Source: Tistlia consotensis USBA 355
GTDB taxonomy: Bacteria; Pseudomonadota; Alphaproteobacteria; Kiloniellales; DSM-21159
Reading direction: 5' to 3'
DNA length: 64,000 bases
NCBI RefSeq assembly: GCF_900177295.1
Contig: NZ_FWZX01000015.1
Coordinates: 1 to 64,000 of the forward strand
A program made the position numbers and the translations under genes. Positions 36,691 to 48,005 of this stretch are shown here, piece after piece (within the stretch, counting starts at the first letter, position 1; the number at the start of each line of letters is the position of its first letter). The notes beneath the pieces were generated by a model. It searched no databases. It was not told the origin of the DNA and saw only the letters and a program-made list of their open reading frames with translations.

Positions 36691-37281
36691 ATGCTCGGGA
36701 GAATTATTGTCGCCTCGCTGGTCGGTTTCGCGGCCCTGGTCGCCGTCCAGGCCACGGTACTTGCCGCCGATGCGCCCCATGTGGCGCCGATGAAGGAATT
36801 CGCCGCCAAGACCGTGAAGGGCTGGACCGCCGAGCCGGTCCTGGTCGATGCCATCAAGGCCCAGAACGCCAAGACCGCCGGATACGACCAGGCGAAGATC
36901 GATGCCCTCGACAAGCAGTGGCGTGCCGAGACCTCGGCGGCTGCCAAGCCGCTGATCGATTCGGTGATGGGCAACGCGCTGTCGAAGTGGCTGTCCGGCG
37001 TCAAGGAGCAGCAGGGCGGCCTGGTCACCGAGATCTTCGTGATGGACGACAAGGGCCTGAACGTCGGCCAGTCCGACGTCACCTCGGACTACTGGCAGGG
37101 CGACGAGGCGAAGTACCAGAAGACCTTCGCGGTCGGGCCGGATGCCGTCTTCGTCGACGACGTCGAGAAGGACGAGTCGACCCAGATGTTCCAGTCGCAG
37201 GTCTCGATGACCGTGGTCGACCCGGCGAGCGGCAAGCCGATCGGCGCCATCACGGTCGGCGTCAACGTCGACGCCCTCTGA
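36691..37281 (+). CDS. Periplasmic PDC/Cache-like sensor-domain protein
   Basis: This 196-residue protein has an N-terminal signal peptide (residues 1-25, ending VLAADA) and no other membrane segment, so it is secreted to the periplasm. The second half, [35 protein letters not shown] and [14 protein letters not shown], resembles single PDC/Cache ligand-binding domains of chemoreceptors and kinases, but no signalling module is attached. It starts 62 bases before a chemoreceptor gene. It may bind a ligand and present it to that receptor; this is inferred. Family assignment is by pattern only. Confidence 0.75.
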   Translation: MLGRIIVASLVGFAALVAVQATVLAADAPHVAPMKEFAAKTVKGWTAEPVLVDAIKAQNAKTAGYDQAKIDALDKQWRAETSAAAKPLIDSVMGNALSKWLSGVKEQQGGLVTEIFVMDDKGLNVGQSDVTSDYWQGDEAKYQKTFAVGPDAVFVDDVEKDESTQMFQSQVSMTVVDPASGKPIGAITVGVNVDAL

Positions 37282-37342
37282 CGAAAGGGCCCGGCCGGGC
37301 GGGGCGCCCGCCCGGCCGGAATCTCGGACAGGGAGTATCGAG

Positions 37343-38998
37343 ATGACCGAAGCATCTTCCCCCGGCATTCGCCGGCCCCGCTTCACCGTCGCGCGCAAGC
37401 TGACGCTGGCCGTCGCCGTCGCCGTGGTGATCGGTTTCGCCGCCGTCGCGGCGGTCAGCCTGCTGCGCGCCCAGCAGACGCTGCTCCAGCAGGGCGAGGA
37501 CAAGTTCCTGACCGTGACGCAGCTGGTCGCGGGCAACGTCTCCGGCGGCATCCGCTGGAACAAGCCCGAGGCGATCGAGGAGGTCTACCGGCCGCTCACC
37601 GACCGGCCCGATTCGGCGATCGCCTCGCTGTGGACCTTCAACGCCGCCGGCGAGGTCGTGACGCACTACGACTCCGACCGCCTGCCGCCGATGGACCTCG
37701 GCCAGGCCGCGAAGCAGTCGGCCGACGCCAAGGACGGCGTCTGGAAGGCGCAGGACGGCGAGCACATCGCGATCGCCGTGCCCGCCGGGACCGACAAGCA
37801 GGGCAAGCGCCTGGGCACTCTGGCAATCGCCTGGAGCACCTCGGCGCTCGATCAGGCCGTCACCGACGCCGCCTGGCAGAGCGTGCTGGTATCGCTGGCC
37901 GGCGTCGGCCTGCTGCTGATCCTGCTGACCGTGACGGCCGGCCGCCTGATCGGCCGGCCGCTGGCGGTGATTACCGGGGCGATGTCGCGCCTGGCCGCCG
38001 GCGAGCTGGAGACCGAGGTGCCGGAGCGCGAGCGCGGCGACGACGTCGGCGAGATGGCCCGGGCGGTCCAGGTGTTCAAGGACAACGCCCTCGAGGTGCA
38101 GGCCCTGCGCCAGCGCCAGCAGGAGGATGAGGCCCGCAACGCCGAGGCGCGGCGCGCCGACCTGCTCGCCATGGCCGAGGAGCTGGAAGGCAGCATCAAG
38201 GCGGTCGTCGACGGCCTGAAGGGGGCGACCGAGACGATGCAGCGCCACGTCAACGCGATCGCCGAGGCGATCGAGGGCAGTGCCCGCCAGATCTCCGCGG
38301 CGGGCTCGGCGTCCGAGGAGGCCTCGGCGAACGTCCAGGCGGTCGCCGGCGCGGCCGAGGAGCTGACGGCCTCGATCGCCGAGATCGGGCGCCAGGCGCA
38401 GGAATCGCTCCGGATGACCGAGGAGGCCGTGACCACGACCAACGGCACCAACGAGCAGATCCAGTCGCTGGCGCGTGCCGCCGAGCGGATCGGCGAGGTC
38501 GTCAACCTGATCAGCGAGATCGCCGAGCAGACCAACCTGCTCGCCCTGAACGCGACGATCGAGGCAGCCCGCGCCGGCGAGGCCGGCAAGGGCTTCGCCG
38601 TGGTCGCCTCGGAGGTCAAGAACCTGGCGACCCAGACCGCCAAGGCGACCGACGAGATCTCCCAGCAGATCGGCGCGATCCAGTCGGAGACCAGCCAGTC
38701 GGTCGCGGCGATCGAGACGGTCACCGGCATCGTCGGCAAGGTCAGCGAGATCGCCGGCCACATCTCCGGCTCGGTCAGCGAGCAGAGCTCGGCGACCGAC
38801 GAGATCGTGCGCAACATCAGCGAGGCCGCCGTCGGCACCGAGGAGGTCTCGCGCAACGTCGTCGGCGCCAGCCAGGTCGCGGCCGAGACCGGCAGCGCGG
38901 CCAGGGAGATGCGCCTCGCCTCCGAGCGGGTCGCCGAGCAGTCGGTGGCGCTCGACCAGGCGCTCGGCCGCTTCCTCTCCAAGCTCCGGGCGGCCTGA
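37343..38998 (+). CDS. Methyl-accepting chemotaxis protein
   Basis: This 551-residue chemoreceptor has TM1 near residues 17-37, a periplasmic sensor of about 130 residues, TM2 near 175-197, a HAMP domain near 198-250 ([20 protein letters not shown]), and a cytoplasmic signalling domain with the conserved tip [19 protein letters not shown] near 394-412. No C-terminal CheR-binding pentapeptide is seen. The periplasmic domain is PDC-like in size. It is probably cotranscribed with the sensor-domain protein just upstream. No che genes lie nearby. Confidence 0.95.
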   Translation: MTEASSPGIRRPRFTVARKLTLAVAVAVVIGFAAVAAVSLLRAQQTLLQQGEDKFLTVTQLVAGNVSGGIRWNKPEAIEEVYRPLTDRPDSAIASLWTFNAAGEVVTHYDSDRLPPMDLGQAAKQSADAKDGVWKAQDGEHIAIAVPAGTDKQGKRLGTLAIAWSTSALDQAVTDAAWQSVLVSLAGVGLLLILLTVTAGRLIGRPLAVITGAMSRLAAGELETEVPERERGDDVGEMARAVQVFKDNALEVQALRQRQQEDEARNAEARRADLLAMAEELEGSIKAVVDGLKGATETMQRHVNAIAEAIEGSARQISAAGSASEEASANVQAVAGAAEELTASIAEIGRQAQESLRMTEEAVTTTNGTNEQIQSLARAAERIGEVVNLISEIAEQTNLLALNATIEAARAGEAGKGFAVVASEVKNLATQTAKATDEISQQIGAIQSETSQSVAAIETVTGIVGKVSEIAGHISGSVSEQSSATDEIVRNISEAAVGTEEVSRNVVGASQVAAETGSAAREMRLASERVAEQSVALDQALGRFLSKLRAA

Positions 38999-39078
38999 GC
39001 CGCGCGCTCCCGCCGGCCGGCGACCGGCAGACCCTCACCGTGCTAGGCTCGGCCTCCTGTGATCCAGGAGGCCGAGCC

Positions 39079-39771
39079 ATGTCCGCCGAACCGGGTCCCG
39101 ACCCCGCGCCCGACCGGACACCGGACCGGGTCGGGCGTGCGCGCCGCCTGACCGGCCCCGAGGACACGCGCGCGCTCTACGACGACTGGGCGGCGGACTA
39201 CGACGCCGAGCTGCTCGGCGCGAAAGGCTACGTCGGGCCGGTCGAGACCGCGAAGGTCGTCGCGGAGGCCCTGCCGGACCGGACGGCGGCCCTGCTCGAC
39301 ATTGGCTGCGGCACCGGCCTGGTCGGCGCGGCGCTGGCCGGGCACGGCTTCTCGGCGATCGACGGCGTCGACCTCTCGCCGGCCATGCTGGAGCGTGCGC
39401 GGGCCAAGGGCGTCTACCGCCGGCTGTTCGCCGGGGACCTGCTGGCCGGGCTGGACCTGCCGGATCACGCCTACGACGCGGCCGTCGGCGTCGGCGTCTT
39501 CTCGGTCAGCCATATCGCCGTTCCGGCCCTCGACGAGCTGCTGCGCCTGGTCCGCCCGGGCGGCCGCATCGTGCCCTGCATCCGCCTCGGCCCCGGGAGC
39601 GGCCCCGGCGGTGGCCGCGACGACGGTGGCGGCTTCCTGCGGCGCTTCGAGGTGCTGGAGTCGGCGGGGCGCCTGCGCATCCTGGCGCGCCGCCGCGCGC
39701 CCTACATGCGGCCCCCGTCGGAGCAGGCCGCCGGCGACGACTGCGAGATCCTGGTGCTGGAGCCGCTCTGA
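39079..39771 (+). CDS. Class I SAM-dependent methyltransferase
   Basis: This 230-residue enzyme has motif I as LLDIGCGTGLVGAALAGHGF near residue 75 and DGVDLSPAMLERARAKG as motif II. Conserved YDDWAADYDAELL near residue 29 is seen in UbiE/WBSCR27-like small-molecule methyltransferases. AGGAGG at 39066-39071 supports the ATG at 39079 over an upstream GTG at 39040. The substrate is unknown and the neighbours do not help. Confidence 0.9.
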   Translation: MSAEPGPDPAPDRTPDRVGRARRLTGPEDTRALYDDWAADYDAELLGAKGYVGPVETAKVVAEALPDRTAALLDIGCGTGLVGAALAGHGFSAIDGVDLSPAMLERARAKGVYRRLFAGDLLAGLDLPDHAYDAAVGVGVFSVSHIAVPALDELLRLVRPGGRIVPCIRLGPGSGPGGGRDDGGGFLRRFEVLESAGRLRILARRRAPYMRPPSEQAAGDDCEILVLEPL

Positions 39772-39795
39772 GCGGCCCGATCGGCGGCAACCGCC

Positions 39796-39825
39796 GGGCG
39801 ATCGGGAGGCGGGCGATCGGGAGGC
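39796..39825. repeat. Tandem 15-base duplication
   Basis: GGGCGATCGGGAGGC occurs twice in direct tandem (39796-39810 and 39811-39825) just after the methyltransferase gene, inside a 281-base gap that otherwise shows no clear feature. It is probably a replication-slippage duplication. Confidence 0.8.
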
Positions 39826-40052
39826 GGGGCGCGATGGGGGCCACGCCCCGCCGTTCCGGTTGAGCCCAGGCCGGCGTCGCCGGCGCATAGGATGCTGCCG
39901 TAACGCCCGAGTCGCGGCCGGGTTCCGGCCCGTCGGGCAGCCTTCGGCGGGCGCGTTGCGCGGCTCGGTGCGCGAGAGTCCTTGAGTCGTCGCCGGCCGA
40001 TTGGCATTCTCCCCTAAAGGTAGAAGCGCATTGCATCTCGGGGGGCGAGGTG

Positions 40053-41267
40053 ATGGCGATTCTCGAAAAGCTCCGCGGCGAATTGCATCTGCGGCGAAAG
40101 GAAGCGCGCAGGCAGGCCGGGAAGGCTGCCCGACTGGCCGAAAAGCAGCGCCTGCGGGAAGAGGCCGAAGCCCGGGCACGGTCCGGGAAGGCGGCCAGGC
40201 AGGCCGAGAGGGCCGCCCGGCAGGCGGAGAAGGAACGCCTGAAGGCCGAGGAGCTGCTGCTGCCGGCCAACAGCACCCGCAACCTCGCGCTGTACCTGGA
40301 GGGACCGGACGTCCGCCTGGACCTGGCCGGCGCGCCGGTCAACCGGGCCGAGGTGCGCAAGCGCGGGACGCGCGGCGATCGGGTCTTCTACCACCACCTG
40401 GCCCGCCAGACCCGCCGCGACCTGATGGCCGCCCGCGCCGAGATGGGACGGGCCTACCTCGAGCGCCACCGGCCGGCGCTGGCGGGAGAGGCGATCCGCA
40501 TCGATCCGGTCACGGGCTGCGCGGCCGGCCGGCTGCCGGCAACGCCGGTGCTGGAGGCCGGTCTCGACGAGGCCGCCGCCTTCGTCGCGGCCCTGCCGCC
40601 CTACGAGGGACTGCCGCTGAAGAACGCGATGATCTTCACCGTCTCGGCGGAGGAGACCCTGAATGTCGGCGACAACCGCATCGGCTACGATTCGGCGATC
40701 CGCAAGCTGGCCTGCGACCCGCACATCCTGGTTCCGGTGATCGACTACCTGGGCGCCATGCCGATCCTCTTCTCGGCGACGGTCAACGTCTCGCCGAACG
40801 AGCGGATGGAGAAGAACTCCAGCCAGTACTGGCACGTCGATCCGGAGGACATCACCCAGGTCAAGGTCTTCATCTACCTGAACGAGGTCGGCGAGCGCAG
40901 CGGCCCCTTCACGGCGCTGCCGGCCGACCGGACCGAGCGGCTGTTCCACGCCCGGCCGGACTACGGCATCGGCCGCGTGCCGGACGAGGAACTGGCCCAG
41001 GCGACGGGGCCGGAGCCGCCGCTGGTCTTCACCGGCGGGCGCGGGACGGCGGTGTTCTGCGACACGACCCGCTGCCTGCACTTCGGCTCGCGGCCGGGCG
41101 ACGGCCCGCGCCACCTGCTGTTCCTGATGTACTCCCTGCCGACCTCGACCTGGTTCCCGCTGTTCCCCGGCGACGGCGAGGCCTTCCACTACATCGAGCG
41201 CTTCCAGGATCTGCGCGCGACGGCGGAGGAGCGGGCGCTGCTGGCAATGGACCTGATGCCGGCCTGA
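40053..41267 (+). CDS. 2-oxoglutarate/Fe(II)-oxygenase-like protein with charged helical N-terminus
   Basis: The 404-residue protein has two parts. Residues 10-68 form a helix made almost only of Ala, Arg, Lys, Glu and Gln, likely a coiled coil. The rest resembles phytanoyl-CoA dioxygenase-type oxygenases, with a plausible metal triad H261-x-D263 (YWHVDPED) and H343 (RCLHFG), and R353 ten residues later for 2-oxoglutarate. The substrate is unknown; the fold suggests hydroxylation of a small molecule or glycan-linked group. A GTG at 40050 would add one residue. It is convergent with the dehydrogenase gene downstream. Confidence 0.8.
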   Translation: MAILEKLRGELHLRRKEARRQAGKAARLAEKQRLREEAEARARSGKAARQAERAARQAEKERLKAEELLLPANSTRNLALYLEGPDVRLDLAGAPVNRAEVRKRGTRGDRVFYHHLARQTRRDLMAARAEMGRAYLERHRPALAGEAIRIDPVTGCAAGRLPATPVLEAGLDEAAAFVAALPPYEGLPLKNAMIFTVSAEETLNVGDNRIGYDSAIRKLACDPHILVPVIDYLGAMPILFSATVNVSPNERMEKNSSQYWHVDPEDITQVKVFIYLNEVGERSGPFTALPADRTERLFHARPDYGIGRVPDEELAQATGPEPPLVFTGGRGTAVFCDTTRCLHFGSRPGDGPRHLLFLMYSLPTSTWFPLFPGDGEAFHYIERFQDLRATAEERALLAMDLMPA

Positions 41268-41335
41268 GCATCGTCCGCCCCCGCCGCATCGCCCCCGCCG
41301 CATCGCCGGCGATGTCCCGCGAGAGCGGGAGACGC

Positions 41336-42301
41336 TCAGACCAGGGCGTCGGGCGGCTCCTTGCCGGCGAAGAAGGCGTCGAGGTTGTCCAGGCACTTGA
41401 GGCCCATGGCGTCGCGTGTCTCGATCGTGGCGCTGCCCATGTGCGGCAGCAGGAAGGCGTTGGGCAGCTCCCGGTAGCGCGGATCGAGCTTCGGCTCGCC
41501 GCGGAACACGTCGAGGCCGGCGGCGGCGAGCTTGCCCGACTGCAGGGCGGCGATCAGCGCGTCGTCGTCGACCACCGTGCCGCGCGCCGTGTTGACCACG
41601 ACCGCGCCGTCGGGCAGCCGGGCGATGCGTTCGGCGTTGAGGAAGTTCTCGGTCTCGGCGCTGGCCGGGAAGTTCAGCGAGACGAAGTCGCAGAGGCCGA
41701 GCAGCTCGTCGGGATCGGCGTGATAGGTCGCGCCCTCCTCCTGCTCGGCCGGCAGCCGGCGCCGGTTGTGGTAGTGCACCTGCATGTCGAAGCCGCGGGC
41801 GCGCCGGGCGACGGCGCGGCCGATGCGCCCCATGCCGAAGATGCCGAGCCGCTTGCCGGTGACGTGGACGCCGAGCAGCTGGGTCGTCGACCAGCCGACC
41901 CACTCGCCGTTGCGCAGCATGGCCTCGCCCTCCCAGGCGCGCCGGGCCGCGCCGAGCAGGCAGAGCAGGGTGATGTCGGCCGTCGCGTCGGTCAGCACGT
42001 CGGGCGTGTTGGTGACCCGGATGCCGCGCGCCTGCGCCGCGGCCGTGTCGATGTGCTCGTAGCCGACCGAGAAGGTGGCGATCGCCCGGACCGAGGCGGG
42101 CAGGCGGCCGATCAGCCCGGCGGTGAACTTCTCCGAGCTGCAGCAGAGGATCGCGTCGCAGCCCTCGGCGAGGGCGACCAGGCGGTCCGGGCTGTGGACC
42201 TCGTCCGACTCGTTGAGCGTCGCCCGGTAGTCGCGCTGCAGGCGGGCGGTCACGGCGGGCGGCAGGCGCCGCGTCGCGAGCACGAGGGGACGGTCGGTCA
42301 T
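41336..42301 (-). CDS. D-2-hydroxyacid dehydrogenase (glyoxylate/hydroxypyruvate reductase-like)
   Basis: This 321-residue NAD(P)-dependent enzyme resembles D-glycerate dehydrogenase. The nucleotide-binding motif GIFGMGRIG is at residues 153-161, and the catalytic residues are R240 (VNTARGTVV), E269 (RGEP) and H287 (LLPHMGSA). GGGAGAAG precedes the ATG at 42301; the open frame upstream of that is not part of the gene. It would reduce glyoxylate or hydroxypyruvate, or oxidise D-glycerate, but the exact substrate needs assay. Confidence 0.93.
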   Translation of the reverse strand: MTDRPLVLATRRLPPAVTARLQRDYRATLNESDEVHSPDRLVALAEGCDAILCCSSEKFTAGLIGRLPASVRAIATFSVGYEHIDTAAAQARGIRVTNTPDVLTDATADITLLCLLGAARRAWEGEAMLRNGEWVGWSTTQLLGVHVTGKRLGIFGMGRIGRAVARRARGFDMQVHYHNRRRLPAEQEEGATYHADPDELLGLCDFVSLNFPASAETENFLNAERIARLPDGAVVVNTARGTVVDDDALIAALQSGKLAAAGLDVFRGEPKLDPRYRELPNAFLLPHMGSATIETRDAMGLKCLDNLDAFFAGKEPPDALV

Positions 42302-42464
42302 GGTCTTCTCCCTGGTCGGTCTGCCCTGCGGGCTGGGGTCGGTCTGCCCTGCGGGCCGCGGGCGGCGGAGGGCCTCGGGTTCCTGGCCGCGTGCCTTGTC
42401 ACGGCGCGGCGGCAAGCCTAGTAGTTGTCGAAGGGGGTGTGGAGCCCAATGAAGGACGGATGCG

Positions 42465-43301
42465 ATGCGATGCCTCTTCCCGGCGGTCTTCATCGTGCTG
42501 GTCACGACCGGAGTCGCCAATCCGGCGGCGGCCGGTCCGCAGGAGGCGGCGCTGAAGCATGCCATCGAGCGGTTCCAGCCCCATCGCGCCTCCTACGAGC
42601 TGACCCTGGAGCGGGCGCGTAGCAGCGACGTCTCGGCGGCCAGCGGCCAGCTCAGCTTCGAGTGGGCCGACGCCTGCGACGGCTGGACCGTGCGCCAGCT
42701 GACCCGCATGGAGGTCTCGCGCGGCCAGGAGCCGAGCCTGGACTTCGGCTGGCGCTTCGATTCCTGGGAGGCCAAGGACGGCACGTCCTACCGCTTCTTC
42801 ATCGACCGCTTCGACCACGGCCGCAAGAGCGAGACGATCTCGGGCCGGGCCAGCCTGCAGGCGGTCGGCAAGGCCGGCACGGCGCATTTCGACGAGCCGG
42901 TCGAGCGCGACGTGCCGCTGCCGGCCGGCACGATCTTCCCGACTTGGCATTCCTACGAGATGATCGCCATGGCCGAGGCGGGCCAGCAGCAGATCTGGCG
43001 CACGGTCTTCGACGGCTCGGCCGACGACGACGGCCTGTCGGAGGTCTCGGCGGTGCGGTCGGACGGCAAGAAGCCCGTCGCGGCGCCGAAGGTCGGCGCC
43101 GACCTGCTGGCCGGCCTCGAGGCGCACCGCATCTTTCTCGCCTACTACAGCACCGATCCGAGCCGCTCCGAGCCGGTCCACGAGCAGGAGGTGCTGATCT
43201 ACGGCAACGGCGTCGCCGACGACTTCGTGTTCGACTACGGCGACTTCGCGCTGCGCGCCCGGCTGGTCGAGCTAGAGGCCCTGCCGAAGCCGAAGTGCTG
43301 A
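42465..43301 (+). CDS. eipB: Cell envelope integrity protein EipB (DUF1849)
   Basis: This 278-residue periplasmic protein belongs to the DUF1849/EipB family, which in Brucella folds as a beta-spiral and is needed for envelope integrity. A signal peptide ends near residue 23 (PAAAG). The motif HRASYELTLERARSSDVSAA and ADACDGW are typical. C71 and the C-terminal C278 probably form the disulfide known from Brucella EipB, where the pair is C69-C278. The length agrees with that protein. It stands between a divergent dehydrogenase gene and hppA. Confidence 0.93.
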   Translation: MRCLFPAVFIVLVTTGVANPAAAGPQEAALKHAIERFQPHRASYELTLERARSSDVSAASGQLSFEWADACDGWTVRQLTRMEVSRGQEPSLDFGWRFDSWEAKDGTSYRFFIDRFDHGRKSETISGRASLQAVGKAGTAHFDEPVERDVPLPAGTIFPTWHSYEMIAMAEAGQQQIWRTVFDGSADDDGLSEVSAVRSDGKKPVAAPKVGADLLAGLEAHRIFLAYYSTDPSRSEPVHEQEVLIYGNGVADDFVFDYGDFALRARLVELEALPKPKC

Positions 43302-43469
43302 TCGTCCGCACGGGTCGGCGACCGCCCCGGCCGCTCGATGTTCCCCGCCCAACGGCTTGATCCTCTTCGCGTTGTGCGCTGCGGCGGGTGCCGGTTGCGC
43401 GGACCGGCCGATTCTGCCATGTTCCGCGCGCCTCAATCCGGGGATTCCAGCCTTTTGGAGACGCTTTAG

Positions 43470-43515
43470 GTTCCCTTCGTCGCCGCGGAAAAGCGCGGCG
43501 CTGAGGCGAGGGAAC
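43470..43515 (+). promoter_or_regulatory. Two-stem structure upstream of the hppA ribosome site
   Basis: GTTCCCT (43470-43476) pairs with AGGGAAC (43509-43515), enclosing a second perfect stem CGCCGCG (43481-43487) with CGCGGCG (43494-43500) around GAAAAG. The structure ends just before GGGGGAAGGA and the ATG at 43530. It could tune translation or be incidental. Confidence 0.4.
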
Positions 43516-43529
43516 GGGGGAAGGAACGA

Positions 43530-45647
<2,118 letters not shown>

Positions 45648-45671
45648 CCGCACGACAGCCTTCCGGTCCGG

Positions 45672-45703
45672 CGAAGGGCCCCGGGGCGACCCGGGGCCCT
45701 TCG
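45672..45703 (+). terminator. Terminator of hppA
   Basis: CGAAGGGCCCCGGG (45672-45685) pairs perfectly over 14 bases with CCCGGGGCCCTTCG (45690-45703) around GCGA, 24 bases after the hppA stop, followed by TCTTTCC. Confidence 0.9.
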
Positions 45704-45775
45704 TCTTTCCGGGGCAGCCCGAAGCGCGGGGGTGCGGCCTCGGCCGGGCCCGGGCGCCGCCGAGGCGCGAGGCAA

Positions 45776-45813
45776 CGAAGAAGGGCCCCGGATCGCGCCG
45801 GGGCCCTTCTTCG
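45776..45813 (-). terminator. Terminator of bamE
   Basis: CGAAGAAGGGCCCCGG (45776-45791) pairs perfectly over 16 bases with CCGGGGCCCTTCTTCG (45798-45813). Read on the minus strand it follows the bamE stop by 35 bases. Its core AAGGGCCCCGG is shared with the hppA terminator 100 bases away. Confidence 0.85.
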
Positions 45814-45848
45814 TCGGAGTCGTTCGCCGAGGGGAGAAGCCGGCCGGC

Positions 45849-46325
45849 TCAGGTGCTGCCGGGCTTCTTGATGCCGCTGTCGCTGCCGAAGCGTCCGATG
45901 TTGCCGATCAGCTGCTGCCAGATCGTCAGCTCGTTGCCCTCGGTCGGGGTCGTGCGGTCGACCATCGCGATCTCCTGGCCGTCCTCGACCGTGTAGAGCT
46001 TGGTGTCGTCGACGGTGCCGTCGTCCTTGAAGGTGATGACCAGCACGCTGCGGTCGATGACGTCGGGCCGGAAGAAGGCGATCTGCTCGGTCCGCTCGCC
46101 GATGTAGTACCAGGTGTTCGCCTGGAAGGTCGACAGCGTCGAGGGCGAGCCGAGGATCCGCTGGACGTCCTGCCGGCTGCTCTGGCCGGGCAGGACCGCG
46201 GCGACCTGCTCGGGATCCGGCAGGTTGCCGCGCACCGCGACCCGCGCCGCGCAGCCGGCGAGGCTCCCGGCGACGAGCGGCGTGATCAGCAGAAGAGCGG
46301 TCAGATGGCGGGCCGTCGTGTTCAT
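45849..46325 (-). CDS. bamE: Outer-membrane assembly lipoprotein BamE
   Basis: BamE/SmpA (158 residues) is a lipoprotein of the BAM complex that inserts beta-barrel proteins. The lipobox LAGC puts the lipidated cysteine at residue 25. The BamE fold is seen in VLPGQSSRQDVQRILGSPST near residues 44-63 and NTWYYIGER near 70. The C-terminal 35 residues are a disordered extension. It is divergent from the cytochrome chaperone gene, an arrangement common in Alphaproteobacteria. Confidence 0.95.
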   Translation of the reverse strand: MNTTARHLTALLLITPLVAGSLAGCAARVAVRGNLPDPEQVAAVLPGQSSRQDVQRILGSPSTLSTFQANTWYYIGERTEQIAFFRPDVIDRSVLVITFKDDGTVDDTKLYTVEDGQEIAMVDRTTPTEGNELTIWQQLIGNIGRFGSDSGIKKPGST

Positions 46326-46368
46326 GATGCTTGATTACCGCCGCCGACCCAGCCATTTCAAGCGCGCC

Positions 46369-46971
46369 ATGACTCTGCTCGACCGCCTGAAGGCGCGCTA
46401 TTTCGCCCCGATCTTCCCCGGCAACCCCCACGAGGCTGCTGCGCGGGGCCTCTACGAGGCCGTCGTCGCCCAGGCGCGGCAGCCGGTCTTCTACCGGGAT
46501 TGTGCGGTTGCCGACAGCGTCGACGGCCGATTCGACCTGCTGGTGCTGCATGCCTGGCTGGTCATGCGCCGGCTCCGCGAGGCGCCGGCGCCGGCCGCCG
46601 CGGTCAGCCAGACGCTGTTCGACCTGCTGTTCTTCGACATGGACCAGTCGGTGCGGGTCAGCGGAGTCGGCGACCTGAAGGTCGGGCCGAAGGTCACGGC
46701 CATGGGCCGTGCCTTCTACGGCCGGGTCGAGGCCTACGACCGGGCGCTGGCAGGCGAGGCGGCCGGGGGCGGCAGCGCGGGCGAGGACGCCCTGGCCGAG
46801 GCCCTGCGCCGCAACCTCTACCGGGGGGCGCCGGTGCCGGCAGCGGCGGTCGAGGCGGTGGCGGCCTACCTGCGCAGGCAGATCGAGGCGCTGGCCGGGC
46901 AGCCGGACGCGGCGCTGCTCGCCGGGCGCCCGGCCTTCGCGGCCGCGCCGGAACCCGCCGGGAACGGCTGA
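46369..46971 (+). CDS. Ubiquinol-cytochrome c chaperone family protein
   Basis: This 200-residue protein belongs to the CBP3/UQCC1 family, which in mitochondria assists cytochrome b of the bc1 complex. ARGLYEAVVAQARQPVFYRD near residue 25 and SQTLFDLLFFDMDQSVRVSG near 80 match the family core. The start is uncertain: ATGs at 46324 and 46327 would overlap the divergent bamE start, so the ATG at 46369 (MTLLDRLKARYF) is preferred. It is followed by yceD and rpmF, the conserved order. Confidence 0.9.
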   Translation: MTLLDRLKARYFAPIFPGNPHEAAARGLYEAVVAQARQPVFYRDCAVADSVDGRFDLLVLHAWLVMRRLREAPAPAAAVSQTLFDLLFFDMDQSVRVSGVGDLKVGPKVTAMGRAFYGRVEAYDRALAGEAAGGGSAGEDALAEALRRNLYRGAPVPAAAVEAVAAYLRRQIEALAGQPDAALLAGRPAFAAAPEPAGNG

Positions 46972-47053
46972 GCGCCGGCCCGCATCGCCGCTTGACCAGA
47001 GCGGGTGCTTTCTCTACTTTCCGCGCCTCTCCGGCGCGCGAGGGTAGGTTGCA

Positions 47054-47614
47054 ATGAGTCAGGGCGACCCGGCTTCCGGGGCGGCCGGCGAGTTCTCCCG
47101 CCCCTTCAATCTGAGAGAGCTCGGCGAGCGCCCGGTGCGGCGCGAGGTCGAGGCCGATGCGCACGAGCGCGCGGCCCTGGCCGAGCGCTTCGGCCTGATC
47201 GGCCTCGAGCGCCTGGTCGGGGAGCTGACGCTCCGGCGTCTGCGTGGCGGCAGCGTGGTGCGGGTGACCGGCCGGCTGTCCGCGGCGGCGACGCAGCGTT
47301 GCGTGGTCACCCTGGGCCCGGTGCCGGCGGTGCTGGACGAGGGCTTCGAGCTGGACTTCCAGCCGGCCGGGGGACAGGACGCCGCCGAGGTGGTTCTGGA
47401 TGCCGAGGTCGACGAGCCGGAGCCGCTGGAGGGCGACCGGCTGGATCTCGGGGAGCTGGTTGCCCAGCAGTTCGCGCTGGCGCTCGATCCCTATCCCAGG
47501 GCGCCGGGCGCGGAGCTGGTGCAGAGGGACTGGGGCGCCTCCGACGAAGAGGAGGTGCCGAGCGACAATCCTTTCGCGGCGCTGGCCAGCCTGAAGGACC
47601 GCGGGCAGCGCTGA
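47054..47614 (+). CDS. YceD-family (DUF177) protein
   Basis: This 186-residue protein belongs to the DUF177/YceD family. It is almost always encoded upstream of rpmF and is linked to 23S rRNA accumulation. VTGRLSAAATQRCVVTLGPV near residues 73-92 and the acidic LDLGELVAQQFALALDPYPR near 133 are the marks. Its position before rpmF-plsX-fabH supports the call. Confidence 0.93.
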   Translation: MSQGDPASGAAGEFSRPFNLRELGERPVRREVEADAHERAALAERFGLIGLERLVGELTLRRLRGGSVVRVTGRLSAAATQRCVVTLGPVPAVLDEGFELDFQPAGGQDAAEVVLDAEVDEPEPLEGDRLDLGELVAQQFALALDPYPRAPGAELVQRDWGASDEEEVPSDNPFAALASLKDRGQR

Positions 47615-47769
47615 GGGAGGCGAGGGACGGCCCGGGCAGGGCCGGTTCCAGGTCGGCCGGACGGCGAGTTCGGCGGCGGCCTGGGGTCGGGCTTGCCCGG
47701 CTGTAGCAATTTGGCTAAGTAACAGGCGTCCGGCAGCCCGTCGGCGCGGACCGATAGAGAGAGAAGACG

Positions 47770-47955
47770 ATGGCGGTTCCCAAGAAGAAGGTTTCGAAGT
47801 CCCGGCGCAACATGCGCCGCTCGCACCATGCCCTGGCGTCGGCGGCCTTTGTCGAGGACAAGGACAGCGGCGAGCTGCGCCGTCCGCACCACATCGACCT
47901 GAAGAGCGGCATGTACCGCGGCAAGCAGATTCTGCAGCCGAAGGACGAGTTCTGA
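47770..47955 (+). CDS. rpmF: 50S ribosomal protein L32 (zinc-free form)
   Basis: L32 (61 residues) starts [20 protein letters not shown], the standard N-terminus. It contains no cysteine, so it is the C-minus form that does not need zinc. AGAGAGAGAAGACG precedes the ATG. It is followed by plsX after 50 bases, the classic ribosome-lipid gene order. Confidence 0.98.
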   Translation: MAVPKKKVSKSRRNMRRSHHALASAAFVEDKDSGELRRPHHIDLKSGMYRGKQILQPKDEF

Positions 47956-48005
47956 GCCGAGCCTGCTAGCTCGGCCGGCCCTTTCTCAGCAGTGGACGGA
48001 GTGCG

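Noticed and set aside
41275-41330. Terminator in the gap between the oxygenase and dehydrogenase genes
   Set aside because: TCCCGC-GAGA-GCGGGA gives only six pairs with no U-tract on either strand, and the rest is a short direct repeat (CCCCCGCCGCATCG), so support is too weak.
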